64,000 nucleotides of DNA from DATHGT01 sp035317605 (GCA_035317605.1 DATHGT010000059.1:1-64000); one strand, 5' to 3'; shown: positions 34,789 through 43,004, numbered from the stretch's first letter. Program-made: numbers and translations. Notes: a model not told the origin generated them from the sequence alone.

Positions 34789-37499
34789 TGGGCCGGTCCC
34801 GAGCGGCGTTTCTGCTGATCCTGGCGCTCTTCGTGCTGGGATTCGTGGGCCAGATCGTGCCGCTGTACACGGACTGGCTGTGGTTCGGAGAAGTCGGGTA
34901 CGTCGCGGTCTTCCTGAAGATCCTGTCCCTGCGCGGCACGCTGTTCACCGCGGTCGCCGTGGGCGTCCTGATCTTTCTCTACGCGAACCTGACCTTCGCG
35001 GCGCGGACGGCGCGGCCCGACGTGCTGTGGGAGCTGGAAGACCAGCTCGGGCTGCCCGGGCGCGTGGTCATCGAGCCGCTGATCCGCCGCTTCCTGCCCA
35101 TGGTCCTCCTGCTCATCGCGTTCGCCTCGGGGATGCGGGCCAGCGCGCGCTGGCAGACCGTGCTCGCGTACCGCAACGCCGTGCCCTTCGGGAGCCCCGA
35201 CCCGCTCTTCGGCCGCGACCTCGCGTTCTTCGTCTTCGACCTGCCCATGTTCCGGATGCTGCTGGGGTGGGGGACGACCCTGGTCATCGCCACCCTGGCG
35301 CTGACCCTGGTGATCTACGTGCTCCAGCGCAGCCTGGTCCTGACCTCGCGCGGCCCCCGCCTGGCGGCGGGCGCCCGGTCGCACCTGTTGGTGTTGGGCG
35401 CGCTCCTCCTGGTCCTGGTCGGCGTCGGTTTCTGGCTGGACCGGTTCGAGCTGGTGTACTCGGCGCGGGGCGCGATCTTCGGCGCCTCCTACACCGACGT
35501 GCACGCCTCGCTGCCGGTGCTCGGCGCCCTCGCCGTGCTCTCGGTCGTGTGCGCGCTGGCCTGTCTGGCCCAGCTCGCCACCGGCGGATTCCGGTTGGTG
35601 GCCGGCGGGGTCCTGGTCCTGGCCGCGGTCTGGGTGGGCGGGCTCGGCGTGTACCCGGCGCTGCTGCAGCGCTTCAGCGTCACCCCCAACGAGCTCAACG
35701 CCGAGCGGCCCTTCATCGTGCACAACATCCGGATGACCCGGCAGGCCTACGGCCTGGACCGGATCGAGGAGCGCGAGTTTCCCGCCGACGAGAAGCTGGA
35801 TGCCCGCGCCCTGGAGCGCAACGCGCTCACCATCAAGAACATCCGCCTCTGGGACTACCGGCCGCTCCTGCGCACCTTCGCTCAGCTCCAGGAGATCCGG
35901 ACCTACTACAAGTTCCAGGACGTCGACAACGACCGCTACGTGGTCAACGGCGAGTACCGCCAGCTCATGCTCTCGCCGCGCGAGCTGTCCTACGCCCACC
36001 TCCAGTCGCGCATCTGGATCAACGAGCACCTGACCTTCACCCACGGCTACGGCATCGTGGTGGGGCCGGTCAACCGGGTCACCGCCGAGGGCCTGCCCGA
36101 GTTCCTCGTGCAGGACATCCCGCCGCGCTCGGCCGAGGGCTTTCCCAAGATCACGCGGCCGGAGATCTACTACGGCGAGACGTCGAACGAGTACGTGCTG
36201 GTGCGCACGCGCTCGCAGGAGCTGGACTATCCCGCCGGTGACCAGAACGTGTACTCGCGCTACGCCGGGCAGGGCGGGGTGGTGATCTCCTCCTGGCTGC
36301 GGAAGCTGGCCTTCGCCGCGCGCTTCGGGGAGATCAAGATCCTGCTCTCCAACGATCTGGCCCCCGACAGTCGGATCATGATGTATCGGACGATCGGCGA
36401 TCGCATCCGGCAGATCGCGCCGTTCTTCCACTACGACCGCGACCCCTACATGGTCGTGAGCGCCGAGGGGCGGCTGGTCTGGATGCTGGACGGGTACACC
36501 ACCACGGATCGGTATCCCTACTCGGACCCCGTGCGGGGACTCGGCAACTACATCCGCAACTCGGTGAAGGTCACCCTCGACGCCTACGACGGGCGCGTGA
36601 TCTTCTACCTCGCCGATCCCACCGATCCGATCGTGCGCGCGTACGCGGCGGGCTTTCCCGGGCTCCTGCAGCCGCTGTCGGCCATGCCGGAGGATCTGCG
36701 GCGCCACATCCGTTACCCCGAGGACTTCTTCGCCATCCAGGCCCGGAAGTACGCGACCTACCACATGCTCGAGCCCCAGGTCTTCTACAACAAGGAAGAC
36801 CTGTGGGCGGTGCCCCGGCGCACCATCGAGGGGCGCGACCGGGAGATGGAGCCGTACTTCACGATCATGCGGCTCCCTGAGCAGGTCAAGGAGGAGTTCA
36901 TCCTGCTCACCCTGTTCAACCCGAGCCGGCGCGACAACATGATCGCCTGGCTGGCCGCCCGCTCCGATCCACCGAACTATGGCCGGCTGATCGTCTACAA
37001 CTTCCCCAAACAGAAGCTGGTGTACGGCCCCCGCCAGATCGACGCCCGCATCGACCAGGATCCCGTCATCTCCCAGCAGCTCTCGCTGTGGAACCAGCGC
37101 GGCTCCACGGTCATCCGCGGCTCGCTGCTGGCCATCCCCGTCGACAAGTCGCTGATCTACGTCCAGCCGCTCTACCTGGCGGCGGCCGAGCAGGGCGCGC
37201 TGCCCGAGCTGCGCCGGGTCATCGTGGCCTACGGCAACCAGATCGCCATGGAGCCCACGCTCGAGCAATCGCTGGCGCGGATCTTCGGCGGCGCCGCGCC
37301 GGCGCCGCCAGCCACGACCACGCCGACGGCTGTGCCCGGCGCAGCGCGCCCGACGCCCTCGGCGATCGGCGGCGCGCCCCAGCGCGCGCTGGAGATCTAC
37401 AACCGCGCCCAGGACGCCCTCCGCCGCGGCGACTGGGCCCAGTACGGCGCCGAGCAGAAGCGTCTCGAAGACGCCCTCCGCTCGCTCGCCACTCAGTAG
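34788..37499 (+). CDS. UPF0182 family membrane protein
   Basis: 903 residues. The first ~300 contain about seven hydrophobic helices, beginning FLLILALFVLGFVGQIVPLY with the family-typical YTDWLWFGEVGYVAVF. The rest is a large soluble domain with family stretches such as VTPNELNAERPFIVHNI, FHYDRDPYMVV and DPTDPIV. The Ala/Pro/Thr-rich linker and helical tail at the end (~830-903) are usual. Function is unknown; the protein is widespread in actinobacteria, cyanobacteria and some Gram-negatives. It is translationally coupled to metK. Confidence 0.9.
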   Translation: MGRSRAAFLLILALFVLGFVGQIVPLYTDWLWFGEVGYVAVFLKILSLRGTLFTAVAVGVLIFLYANLTFAARTARPDVLWELEDQLGLPGRVVIEPLIRRFLPMVLLLIAFASGMRASARWQTVLAYRNAVPFGSPDPLFGRDLAFFVFDLPMFRMLLGWGTTLVIATLALTLVIYVLQRSLVLTSRGPRLAAGARSHLLVLGALLLVLVGVGFWLDRFELVYSARGAIFGASYTDVHASLPVLGALAVLSVVCALACLAQLATGGFRLVAGGVLVLAAVWVGGLGVYPALLQRFSVTPNELNAERPFIVHNIRMTRQAYGLDRIEEREFPADEKLDARALERNALTIKNIRLWDYRPLLRTFAQLQEIRTYYKFQDVDNDRYVVNGEYRQLMLSPRELSYAHLQSRIWINEHLTFTHGYGIVVGPVNRVTAEGLPEFLVQDIPPRSAEGFPKITRPEIYYGETSNEYVLVRTRSQELDYPAGDQNVYSRYAGQGGVVISSWLRKLAFAARFGEIKILLSNDLAPDSRIMMYRTIGDRIRQIAPFFHYDRDPYMVVSAEGRLVWMLDGYTTTDRYPYSDPVRGLGNYIRNSVKVTLDAYDGRVIFYLADPTDPIVRAYAAGFPGLLQPLSAMPEDLRRHIRYPEDFFAIQARKYATYHMLEPQVFYNKEDLWAVPRRTIEGRDREMEPYFTIMRLPEQVKEEFILLTLFNPSRRDNMIAWLAARSDPPNYGRLIVYNFPKQKLVYGPRQIDARIDQDPVISQQLSLWNQRGSTVIRGSLLAIPVDKSLIYVQPLYLAAAEQGALPELRRVIVAYGNQIAMEPTLEQSLARIFGGAAPAPPATTTPTAVPGAARPTPSAIGGAPQRALEIYNRAQDALRRGDWAQYGAEQKRLEDALRSLATQ

Positions 37500-37561
37500 C
37501 GCAGTCCGAGTGGTGCGTCGGTCGGGTCGAATTCCGGGACGCGGTTATATTAGGCGGCCGT

Positions 37562-38536
37562 ATGCCTCGGACCGATGACGAACGAATGAACGTGTGGACG
37601 GGTGCGCGCACCGAACGACGAGAGTGGACGTGGCAGCGGTTTGCCCTGATCGCCGGCCTCGTCTGTCTGGGCGCGGTGCTGGTGATGAACGTGCCTGGGG
37701 TCGCGGAGGTGCGGCGGTATCGCTCGCCGGCCTCGGTGCTGTCGCACCTCGCGATGTCGCTGCTCGCGCTCGGGCTGAGCCCCCGCTTCCGTGGCTGGCT
37801 CGAACGCGCGGCCGCGCTGTCGTCGCGGCAGCGGGTGTGGGCCTTCGCGATCGCGCTCGTCGGGCCCCTGGCCGTCATCATCATCGGCCTTGCCGTCTGG
37901 CCGAGCTACGGTCACGAGCTGTTCACACGCGAGTGGGGACTCTGCGAGCCGGCACAATTCGTCCTCTGGCTCACGGCCGCGTGGCTGTCCGTCGAGCGCG
38001 CGCGAGTCACGGGACCGGGGACTCCGGACTCCCGGGCGTTTCATCTCGCCGCTTTCGCCTTCATCCTGCTCGCGCTCGAAGAGGTCGATTACCTGGGGAT
38101 CGTCACGCTGGTGGCCCGGCTGTCCGGCGTCCCGGATGGACGGATCGCCCACCATCACATCGGCGGCATTCACGACGTCATCAACGACCTAGGCAAGATC
38201 TCGCTGGTGCTGGGTGTCCTGGCACTCGCGCTCGTGGCCGCACTCGTGCTCGGGTGGGCCGTGTCCCAGGGGCTGCATCGGGTGGTGCTCCGCGAGGTCT
38301 TTTCCATCACCTCGCTGCCGCTCGTCGGGACCGTCGTGTTCCTGGCCATCTCGCAGCTCGCCGACATCGACCACCCGATCCTGACCGCCCTCACCGGGCA
38401 GTCCCCCCTCGTCCGCCGCCTCCGAGAAGAACCCATGGAGCTGCTCGCCACCATCTGCGCCAACGCCAGCCTCATCGCCAAGCTCACCCCCTGGATCAGG
38501 CCCCGCACCCCCGCGGACCGCGCCGGCGCCTCGTAG
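37562..38536 (+). CDS. Multi-pass membrane protein of unknown function
   Basis: 324 residues from ATG 37562 (ATG at 37586 also possible). About seven membrane segments: FALIAGLVCLGAVLVMNV, LSHLAMSLLALGL, VWAFAIALVGPLAVIIIGL, FVLWLTAAWLSV, FHLAAFAFILLALEEVDYL, LVLGVLALALVAALVL and LPLVGTVVFLAISQL. A pair of acidic residues within the fifth helix (LALEEVDYLG), followed by HHHIGGIHDVINDLG in the next loop, looks like a conserved polar site; proteins with a related in-membrane Glu-Glu motif are known but uncharacterised. No family was recognised. A 62-base gap separates it from the UPF0182 gene. Confidence 0.65.
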   Translation: MPRTDDERMNVWTGARTERREWTWQRFALIAGLVCLGAVLVMNVPGVAEVRRYRSPASVLSHLAMSLLALGLSPRFRGWLERAAALSSRQRVWAFAIALVGPLAVIIIGLAVWPSYGHELFTREWGLCEPAQFVLWLTAAWLSVERARVTGPGTPDSRAFHLAAFAFILLALEEVDYLGIVTLVARLSGVPDGRIAHHHIGGIHDVINDLGKISLVLGVLALALVAALVLGWAVSQGLHRVVLREVFSITSLPLVGTVVFLAISQLADIDHPILTALTGQSPLVRRLREEPMELLATICANASLIAKLTPWIRPRTPADRAGAS

Positions 38537-38611
38537 CACGCCCCCCGCACGAACGCGCACGCCGACCCTCTCGTATCCAGTCGGCGCATGTCGATGCGCC
38601 GCTTCACGCGG

Positions 38612-38640
38612 CTGACGAACGGGTTTTCAAAGGCTAAACT
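38612..38640 (+). promoter_or_regulatory. Candidate promoter and leader hairpin of the beta-helix gene
   Basis: CTGACG (38612-38617), 17-base spacer, TAAACT (38635-38640). The ~36-base leader holds an inverted repeat with a two-base bulge (CCGACACTGGA at 38643-38653, TCCAGTCGG at 38663-38671). It runs into the ribosome site GGAGGG (38671-38676), so it could gate translation. Confidence 0.4.
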
Positions 38641-38682
38641 CCCCGACACTGGACCTATTCCTTCCAGTCGGGAGGGCTCTCC

Positions 38683-39468
38683 ATGCATACCCCCAAGCTC
38701 GCCGCAACGTTCCCCGTCGTACTCGCGTTGGTCCTGAGCGTCGCCCCGGCTCGGGCCGAGACGGTGAACTGCACGGCCATCACCACGCTGCCCGCCGCGA
38801 TTACCGAGCAGGGGAGCTACTGCTTCACCGGCCACCTGTCGACCTCCATCACGTCGGGCATCGCCATCGAGATCCGAGCGAGCAACGTGATACTGGACCT
38901 CAACGGCTTCAAGCTCGACGGCCTCGCCGCCGGACCCGGCACGTTCGCTTATGGGATCGTCGCGCTCAATAGTCAGAACATCACGATCAAGAACGGGACG
39001 ATCCGCGGCTTTATCCGTGGGATCTGGCTGGCGGATACGGGTGAGTCTCTGGGCCAGGTCGTGGAAAACATTCGCGCCGAGCAGAATCCGCATATCGGGA
39101 TCAGCGTTGAGGGTTTCGGCGCCATCGTTCGCAATAACCAGGTGGTGGCGACGGGAGGATCGACGATCTTGGGGGGCGATGCCTTCGGGATCGAAGTCAC
39201 GGGGCAGGGTTCGCGGGTGCTCAACAACGACGTGATCAGGACCGTGAAGCAGGGACGCGGAACTTCTTTGGGGATTTTCATTATTGCGAAGTTCGGCCGC
39301 GCGAGCGGCGCTCTGGTGGTGAACAACCGGATTACGGAGGCGGACATAGGGATCGGGTTCTTTGTTAGCAGCGTTATTAGCAGCACCGGCAAGTACCGCG
39401 ATAACCTCACCTTCGACGTGACCACGCCCTACGCTGGCGGCGGCACGGACGCCGGCAACAACAACTGA
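38683..39468 (+). CDS. Exported right-handed beta-helix protein
   Basis: 261 residues. Signal peptide 1-~25 (AATFPVVLALVLSVAPARAE). Near the start of the mature part is a Cys pair (NCTAITTLP...GSYCF). The body is made of parallel beta-helix coils with asparagine-ladder rungs: NVILDLNGFKLDG, NITIKNGTIRGF, GAIVRNNQVVATGG, SRVLNNDVIRT, ALVVNNRITEADIG. Such folds are found in pectate lyases, polysaccharide-binding and structural surface proteins; no catalytic residues stand out. It has a good GGAGGG site. It stands alone in an accessory stretch. Confidence 0.75.
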   Translation: MHTPKLAATFPVVLALVLSVAPARAETVNCTAITTLPAAITEQGSYCFTGHLSTSITSGIAIEIRASNVILDLNGFKLDGLAAGPGTFAYGIVALNSQNITIKNGTIRGFIRGIWLADTGESLGQVVENIRAEQNPHIGISVEGFGAIVRNNQVVATGGSTILGGDAFGIEVTGQGSRVLNNDVIRTVKQGRGTSLGIFIIAKFGRASGALVVNNRITEADIGIGFFVSSVISSTGKYRDNLTFDVTTPYAGGGTDAGNNN

Positions 39469-39483
39469 CGCGCCTTCCACGTC

Positions 39484-39594
39484 GCCGACGGCCAGCGCCG
39501 ACCGACTCACGTCATTCAGTACACGTCAGTCGCCTTCGGCAAACGCTGCCGGGAGGCGAGCGCGAAAGCTTCTTCGCGATCCTCAAGGCGGAGA
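39484..39594 (+). pseudogene. IS3-family transposase (OrfB) remnant with internal deletions
   Basis: Read from 39484: ADGQRRPTHVI then QYTSVAFGKRCREA, and in another frame ESFFAILKAE. These match in order the C-terminal integrase-core segments of IS3-type OrfB (RRP..VIHHSDQGSQYTS.AFG.RC.EA ... DNA..ESFFATLK.E). The HHSDQGS and the ~17 residues before ESFF are deleted. The match ends inside the 31-bp repeat beginning at 39589. It marks an old insertion next to the displaced lptG piece. Confidence 0.6.
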
Positions 39595-39619
39595 CGCTAC
39601 CGGCCGGTGAGGGCGTCGT
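39589..39619. repeat. 31-bp direct repeat, left copy
   Basis: A 31-base sequence starting CGGAGACGCTACCGG and ending GAGGGCGTCGT. It is identical to 39838-39868, and the two copies enclose the lptG fragment. On the minus strand it encodes the last codons of the 39846-40286 gene (DALTGR-stop). Confidence 0.8.
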
Positions 39620-39643
39620 CGCGGCGAGCCCCCCCGCCGAGTC

Positions 39644-39829
39644 CTACGTTCGCGCGCGTAAGAACAGAGACGCGCCCACGCCGAGGAAGATGATGTTGGC
39701 GGCCCAGGCGGCGAGCATCGGGGGCAAGAGGTCGGCGCGGGAGAAGGCCAGCGCGATGTAGTGGACGACCGTGTAGGCGACCATGATCGCGATGGCCAGG
39801 CCGATGCCGAAGAGCCGGCCCCCGCACGG
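39644..39829 (-). pseudogene. Displaced copy of the 3' end of lptG
   Basis: About 62 codons including the stop, equivalent to 43005-43190 of the lptF-lptG fusion. The translation GGRLFGIGLAIAIMVAYTVV... to ...FLGVGASLFLRART differs from the intact gene in only about four conservative positions over 59 residues. The rest of the gene is absent; upstream sequence switches abruptly at about 39830. It has no start codon of its own and cannot encode a transporter subunit. Confidence 0.85.
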
Positions 39830-39837
39830 GCCTGCGT

Positions 39838-39868
39838 CGGAGACGCTACCGGCCGGTGAGGGCGTCGT
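39838..39868. repeat. 31-bp direct repeat, right copy
   Basis: Perfect copy of 39589-39619, 249 bases apart. It overlaps the stop and last codons of the minus-strand gene 39846-40286. Confidence 0.8.
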
Positions 39869-40286
39869 TGCGCAGCGCCAGCCCGCTCGCAAAGTCAGGC
39901 GATGTCGCGACAAGAAACAGGATCTGCCGACCCTCGAACGCCACCACTCCCGCGATCTTGTCCGTATGGGCGATCGGGGGGGGGGTCGACAGAACCATCT
40001 CGAAAGAGCATCCCTGGTCTGTCGCGTTCGTCCGATACGTACCTGTAAAAAAGCGTCCGGCCCCACCGCAGACCGGGCAGATGTCGTGGCCCAGAACCAA
40101 ACCCATTTCGACAGTGCCGTCAGCGGACAAAAACAGGAAGCCGAAGCCTGCGGGGACGGTGAACGTAAATTTCCCCTCGGCCGAACAACCGTCGGCCAGC
40201 GCCGGAGAGGCAACACTCAAGAGCACTATCAACGCCACGCCGATGGCCACGCTGAAACGTGATGCGCGCCCGACCGTCATCGTCAT
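39846..40286 (-). CDS. Small exported protein with a CxxC motif
   Basis: 146 residues. The signal peptide ends VLLSVASPALAD (~residue 32). The mature part is ~114 residues with Cys in DGCSAEG, DICPVCGGAG (CxxC) and DQGCSFEM, probably two disulfides. It has short beta-type segments (KFTFTVPAGFGFLFL) and no recognisable family. It starts 3 bases after the stop of an interrupted ORF and is the last gene of a minus-strand operon headed by 42564. Its final codons lie in the 31-bp repeat, so its C-terminus (LRNDALTGR) may have been altered by the rearrangement next to it. Confidence 0.65.
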   Translation of the reverse strand: MTMTVGRASRFSVAIGVALIVLLSVASPALADGCSAEGKFTFTVPAGFGFLFLSADGTVEMGLVLGHDICPVCGGAGRFFTGTYRTNATDQGCSFEMVLSTPPPIAHTDKIAGVVAFEGRQILFLVATSPDFASGLALRNDALTGR

Positions 40287-40289
40287 GTG

Positions 40290-40628
40290 TCAGCTCCCAC
40301 TGTTCGGGTTGAGTACATATCCTACGCCGCGCCGGCCCGACCTCGTCGTTCCAAGTTCCAAGAGCAGCAGATCATCCCGGCCGAGGGCCTCGCGGACCAG
40401 CGCGTTCGGCCGCGGAGGCAGTAGCCTCCGGGTGGTCGCCTCGAGTTGGTAGTACTCCAGAACCCGATCCAGGTCACGCTGAATCTTCGGCGGGCTCGCG
40501 GTACCACCCGAAGCACTGCCCCAAAAGCCCCCGAGCAGAAGATATCCCCGACGACGAGTCGTCGAGTTTTACGCGCCTACCCACTCCGATTGCCGCCGCC
40601 TCGGGCCGCCGTGGCGCGCGGCAGTCAT
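40290..40628 (-). pseudogene. Gene interrupted by an in-frame TAA (or unusual start)
   Basis: An ATG at 40628 overlaps the stop of the metzincin gene (ATGA) and opens a frame that meets TAA at codon 20 (40571-40569). The same frame then stays open for 92 codons to TGA at 40290, three bases before the next gene. The downstream part reads like real protein: GYLLLGGFWGSASGG, QRDLDRVLEYYQLEATTRRL, LGRDDLLLLELGTTRSG. It contains no ATG or GTG, and only one late TTG. Tight spacing on both sides indicates a former or read-through operon member. A sequencing error, a nonsense mutation or a non-standard start are all possible. No family recognised. Confidence 0.5.
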
Positions 40629-42208
40629 CGCTTCAGAAACTTGACCGGCTGGTCCGCGTGGCCGGACGTGTTCCATACGAGACTCCGGTACCCGGCGGAG
40701 GTCTGGAGGATGAACCACTCCGCAGTGCCCGGGCGATAGACGGCGATGTCGATCCGGCCATCGCCATCGTAGTCGGCTGGGACCGGGACATCCCCGCATC
40801 CAGGACAGCCGAAGTTCGTCTGCGTCAGGCCACCGTCCGAGGATCGGAGAATGAACCAGTCTCCCGTACTCGGGCGGTAGACGGCGATGTCAGCTCGATG
40901 GTCCCCGTCGAAATCGGCCGGCACGGGAATATCCCCACACGACACGCAGCCCCAGTAGGGCTGGGTCACGCCGCCATCTGAGGACCGAAGGATAAACCAC
41001 TGGCCGGTACTCTGGCGATAAACAGCGATGTCGGCCTTTCCATCGCCGTCGTAGTTGGCAGGCACTGGAATGTCTCCACAGGACCCACAGCCCCAGTTGA
41101 CCTGGGTAAGCCCGCCATCCGATGACCGAAGGATGAACCACTGCCCCGTCGTTGGGCGGTAGACGGCGATGTCGGCGCGACCGTCACCGTCGTAGTCAGC
41201 CGGCACCGGGATATCCCCGCATGATACGCAGCCCCACCAGACATCGATCGTTCCGCCATCCGAGGATCGTTGGATCAACCACTCCCCGTTCCGATACACC
41301 GCGACGTCGCTGAACCCGTCGCCGTCATAGTCGGCAGCCACGGGCTTGTCAAGGCACGTCCCGCAGCCCCAGTTGACCTGAGTCAGCGCCCCGTCAAAAG
41401 CGCGCCGGACGAGCCATGCACCCGCGTTAGGCCGGTACACCACGATGTCGGCCTGCAGTAGAGGGTGTGGGTAGAGAAGATTCGCATTTAACCTATCGGA
41501 GTCACTTATGTCGCGCTCACATGTCTCCCCATCGAAGACGGGATTCCCCATCGTATTGCGGCTCGCGTTTTGGCTACAATGCGGCGCCGGAACTCTCTCA
41601 TCCTGACACGTACGTCCTGGTGTCATGTGCGCGAACCCCAGCATGTGGCCAAACTCGTGTGCCAAGACGGCCCCCACATCCCACTGGCCCGGCGCGGGAT
41701 TGAGGGAGAACGTGAAATGGAGGTTGAACGTTATCGACTTCGTGCCACATTGAAGACAGACGAAGCCGTATCGAGTCAAAAAGAAGTTGTTTGAAAAATA
41801 GTCGACGAATGCGACGCTCGACATCGGGTCAAGGAGACCTGCCTGCTGATACTTCTGAGTGGTAGCGCAATTCATGTTCAATTGCGTGTTCGTGAAGTCA
41901 AAGGCGCCAAGCTGGAATGGCGTCTGGTTGGCCGGACATTCAGCCCCGTCATGGACCCCCGTATAGTTGCCGAGCCAGCCCTTGGCGTTCGAATCATCCC
42001 AAGCATTATGCGCACCGACAACCGCGTTTATGAGGCCAGGGTTGATGTTGGGGTCAGGGCTTGTGAGGAGATCGTACATGCCCTGGCTGAGCGATATCCC
42101 GGCGCCCGAAAGCGGACTGAAGTCAATGAGCTGACATTGTGCCGATACCGTCCCGGCGTGCGCCAGGCATACGACGATCATCACGGCGAGACCTGTTACT
42201 TTCTTCAT
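40625..42208 (-). CDS. Exported metzincin zinc protease with VCBS/FG-GAP-like repeats
   Basis: 527 residues. Signal peptide 1-~23 (VMIVVCLAHAGTVSAQ). The protease domain has the full metzincin zinc motif HEFGHMLGFAH (residues 184-194, three His ligands and the catalytic Glu) and a probable Met-turn at Met220 (NTMGNP), with several cysteines, as in matrixin-like M10 peptidases. From ~residue 253 come one half and five full repeats of about 47 residues, each with a calcium-type DYDGDGRADIAVYRP segment, a W/F core and a WGCxxCGD Cys pair. The domains would let a secreted protease bind a surface or substrate. It overlaps its neighbours on both sides by four bases (ATGA), forming an operon with 42205-42564 upstream. 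Confidence 0.88.
   Translation of the reverse strand: MKKVTGLAVMIVVCLAHAGTVSAQCQLIDFSPLSGAGISLSQGMYDLLTSPDPNINPGLINAVVGAHNAWDDSNAKGWLGNYTGVHDGAECPANQTPFQLGAFDFTNTQLNMNCATTQKYQQAGLLDPMSSVAFVDYFSNNFFLTRYGFVCLQCGTKSITFNLHFTFSLNPAPGQWDVGAVLAHEFGHMLGFAHMTPGRTCQDERVPAPHCSQNASRNTMGNPVFDGETCERDISDSDRLNANLLYPHPLLQADIVVYRPNAGAWLVRRAFDGALTQVNWGCGTCLDKPVAADYDGDGFSDVAVYRNGEWLIQRSSDGGTIDVWWGCVSCGDIPVPADYDGDGRADIAVYRPTTGQWFILRSSDGGLTQVNWGCGSCGDIPVPANYDGDGKADIAVYRQSTGQWFILRSSDGGVTQPYWGCVSCGDIPVPADFDGDHRADIAVYRPSTGDWFILRSSDGGLTQTNFGCPGCGDVPVPADYDGDGRIDIAVYRPGTAEWFILQTSAGYRSLVWNTSGHADQPVKFLKR
40690..41452 (-). repeat. Tandem ~141-bp coding repeats in the metzincin gene
   Basis: The C-terminal half of the protease gene is built from repeats of about 141 bases (47 codons) that share TCGTAGTCAGCCGG-like and ATCCCCGCA-like blocks on the + strand. 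Protein-level repeats are more regular than the DNA, so they are old or under selection. Confidence 0.7.
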
Positions 42209-42564
42209 GGCTCACTCTTAACGGGTTCGGTCGACACGCCGATGATGTAGTGGGCATGGCCGTCCTTGAACGCTTTGAGGTAGAGCCGCACGGGAACGCC
42301 AGCCTCGATCGGTGCGGTGAATGTGTTTCGCGTGTGCACGATCACGATCGGCGAAACGCCCTTCTCGATTCGTACGATGTCGCCCACGATCATGCGGTCG
42401 ACAGTCGCGGGAAGATTCAGAGATTGCCGCTCGCGCGGCTTGATGATCACGATCACGTCCGCCACCTGCTCGAGCGGGATCGCGGGGTGATGCCCCGCGG
42501 CGTGGCCTGCAATCAACACCACCGCGATCACGGTGATCGCAGCCAGATACGTCAGACCGGCCAT
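42205..42564 (-). CDS. Small exported beta-rich protein, first gene of metzincin operon
   Basis: 119 residues from ATG 42564 (ATG 42645 is also in frame but gives an unlikely N-terminus). An N-terminal hydrophobic segment LTYLAAITVIAVVLIAGHAAG looks like a signal peptide or anchor. The mature part, with VIVIIKPRERQSLNLPATVD, GDIVRIEKGVSPIVIVHT and VRLYLKAFKDGHAHYIIG, is beta-rich and faintly like the N-terminal domain of pilus/secretin assembly proteins; I would not assign that. It ends in an ATGA overlap with the metzincin start, so the two are probably made together. Confidence 0.6.
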   Translation of the reverse strand: MAGLTYLAAITVIAVVLIAGHAAGHHPAIPLEQVADVIVIIKPRERQSLNLPATVDRMIVGDIVRIEKGVSPIVIVHTRNTFTAPIEAGVPVRLYLKAFKDGHAHYIIGVSTEPVKSEP

Positions 42565-43004
42565 GCTCACTCGGGCCGCCGGTCGCGCTCGTTTCAGCAC
42601 TTGGTTACGTCTGATTCCGGGCCCCGCACTGCTGATTGTGAGCATTGGCCAAACCCTCCCCAAAGTTCGTCGCACCTGGCCGCATGATTGGCGATGGCCC
42701 CCCGCGTGCCCGGGGGATCCAGGTACACCTCGGGGTGCCCGCCGTGTTGGCTTCTGTTTCCGCTCCCCCTTGTCCCCGAACAATCCTTGCCTTCTCGGCC
42801 GCGGCGAAACTCGGCGGATCCCTCTAGCTGCCTGGGCCAACTCTGCAGGCATCTGCGCCACTTTAGGTCGCGCCTTCGTGCGTTCCTGTCGCCCCTCTTA
42901 CGAGCAAACGAACTCTTTGTCAAGCATAAAAGGTGTACAGGCATTTGATGAATGAGCCTACGACTGGCGTGGCTATCGGTTGCAGCGAATCTGAGGTCCG
43001 AGTG
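42565..43004. other. Gene-poor region between lptFG and the metzincin operon
   Basis: 440 bases without a supportable gene. It contains the candidate promoter at 42895-42923 and about 330 bases of possible leader, with G/C-rich complementary runs around 42700-42740 (CCCCCCGCG...CGGGGG). Open frames here have no protein-like composition. I recognise no riboswitch class. Confidence 0.5.
42895..42923 (-). promoter_or_regulatory. Candidate promoter of the metzincin operon
   Basis: On the minus strand TTGACA (42923-42918), a 17-base spacer, TAAGAG (42900-42895). The -35 is perfect and the -10 is weak. It would give a leader of about 320 bases before ATG 42564. Confidence 0.4.

Noticed and set aside
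40690..41452. Regular ~141-bp repeats considered as CRISPR-like or minisatellite array
   Set aside because: The repeats are coding, in frame, longer than CRISPR units and vary as protein repeats do; no cas genes nearby.
42594..42944. Minus-strand frames starting MPAELAQAARG with a nearby REGK motif, reminiscent of a small IS helper protein
   Set aside because: The similarity is limited to a few residues spread over different frames and the rest does not fit. Too weak to call a remnant.
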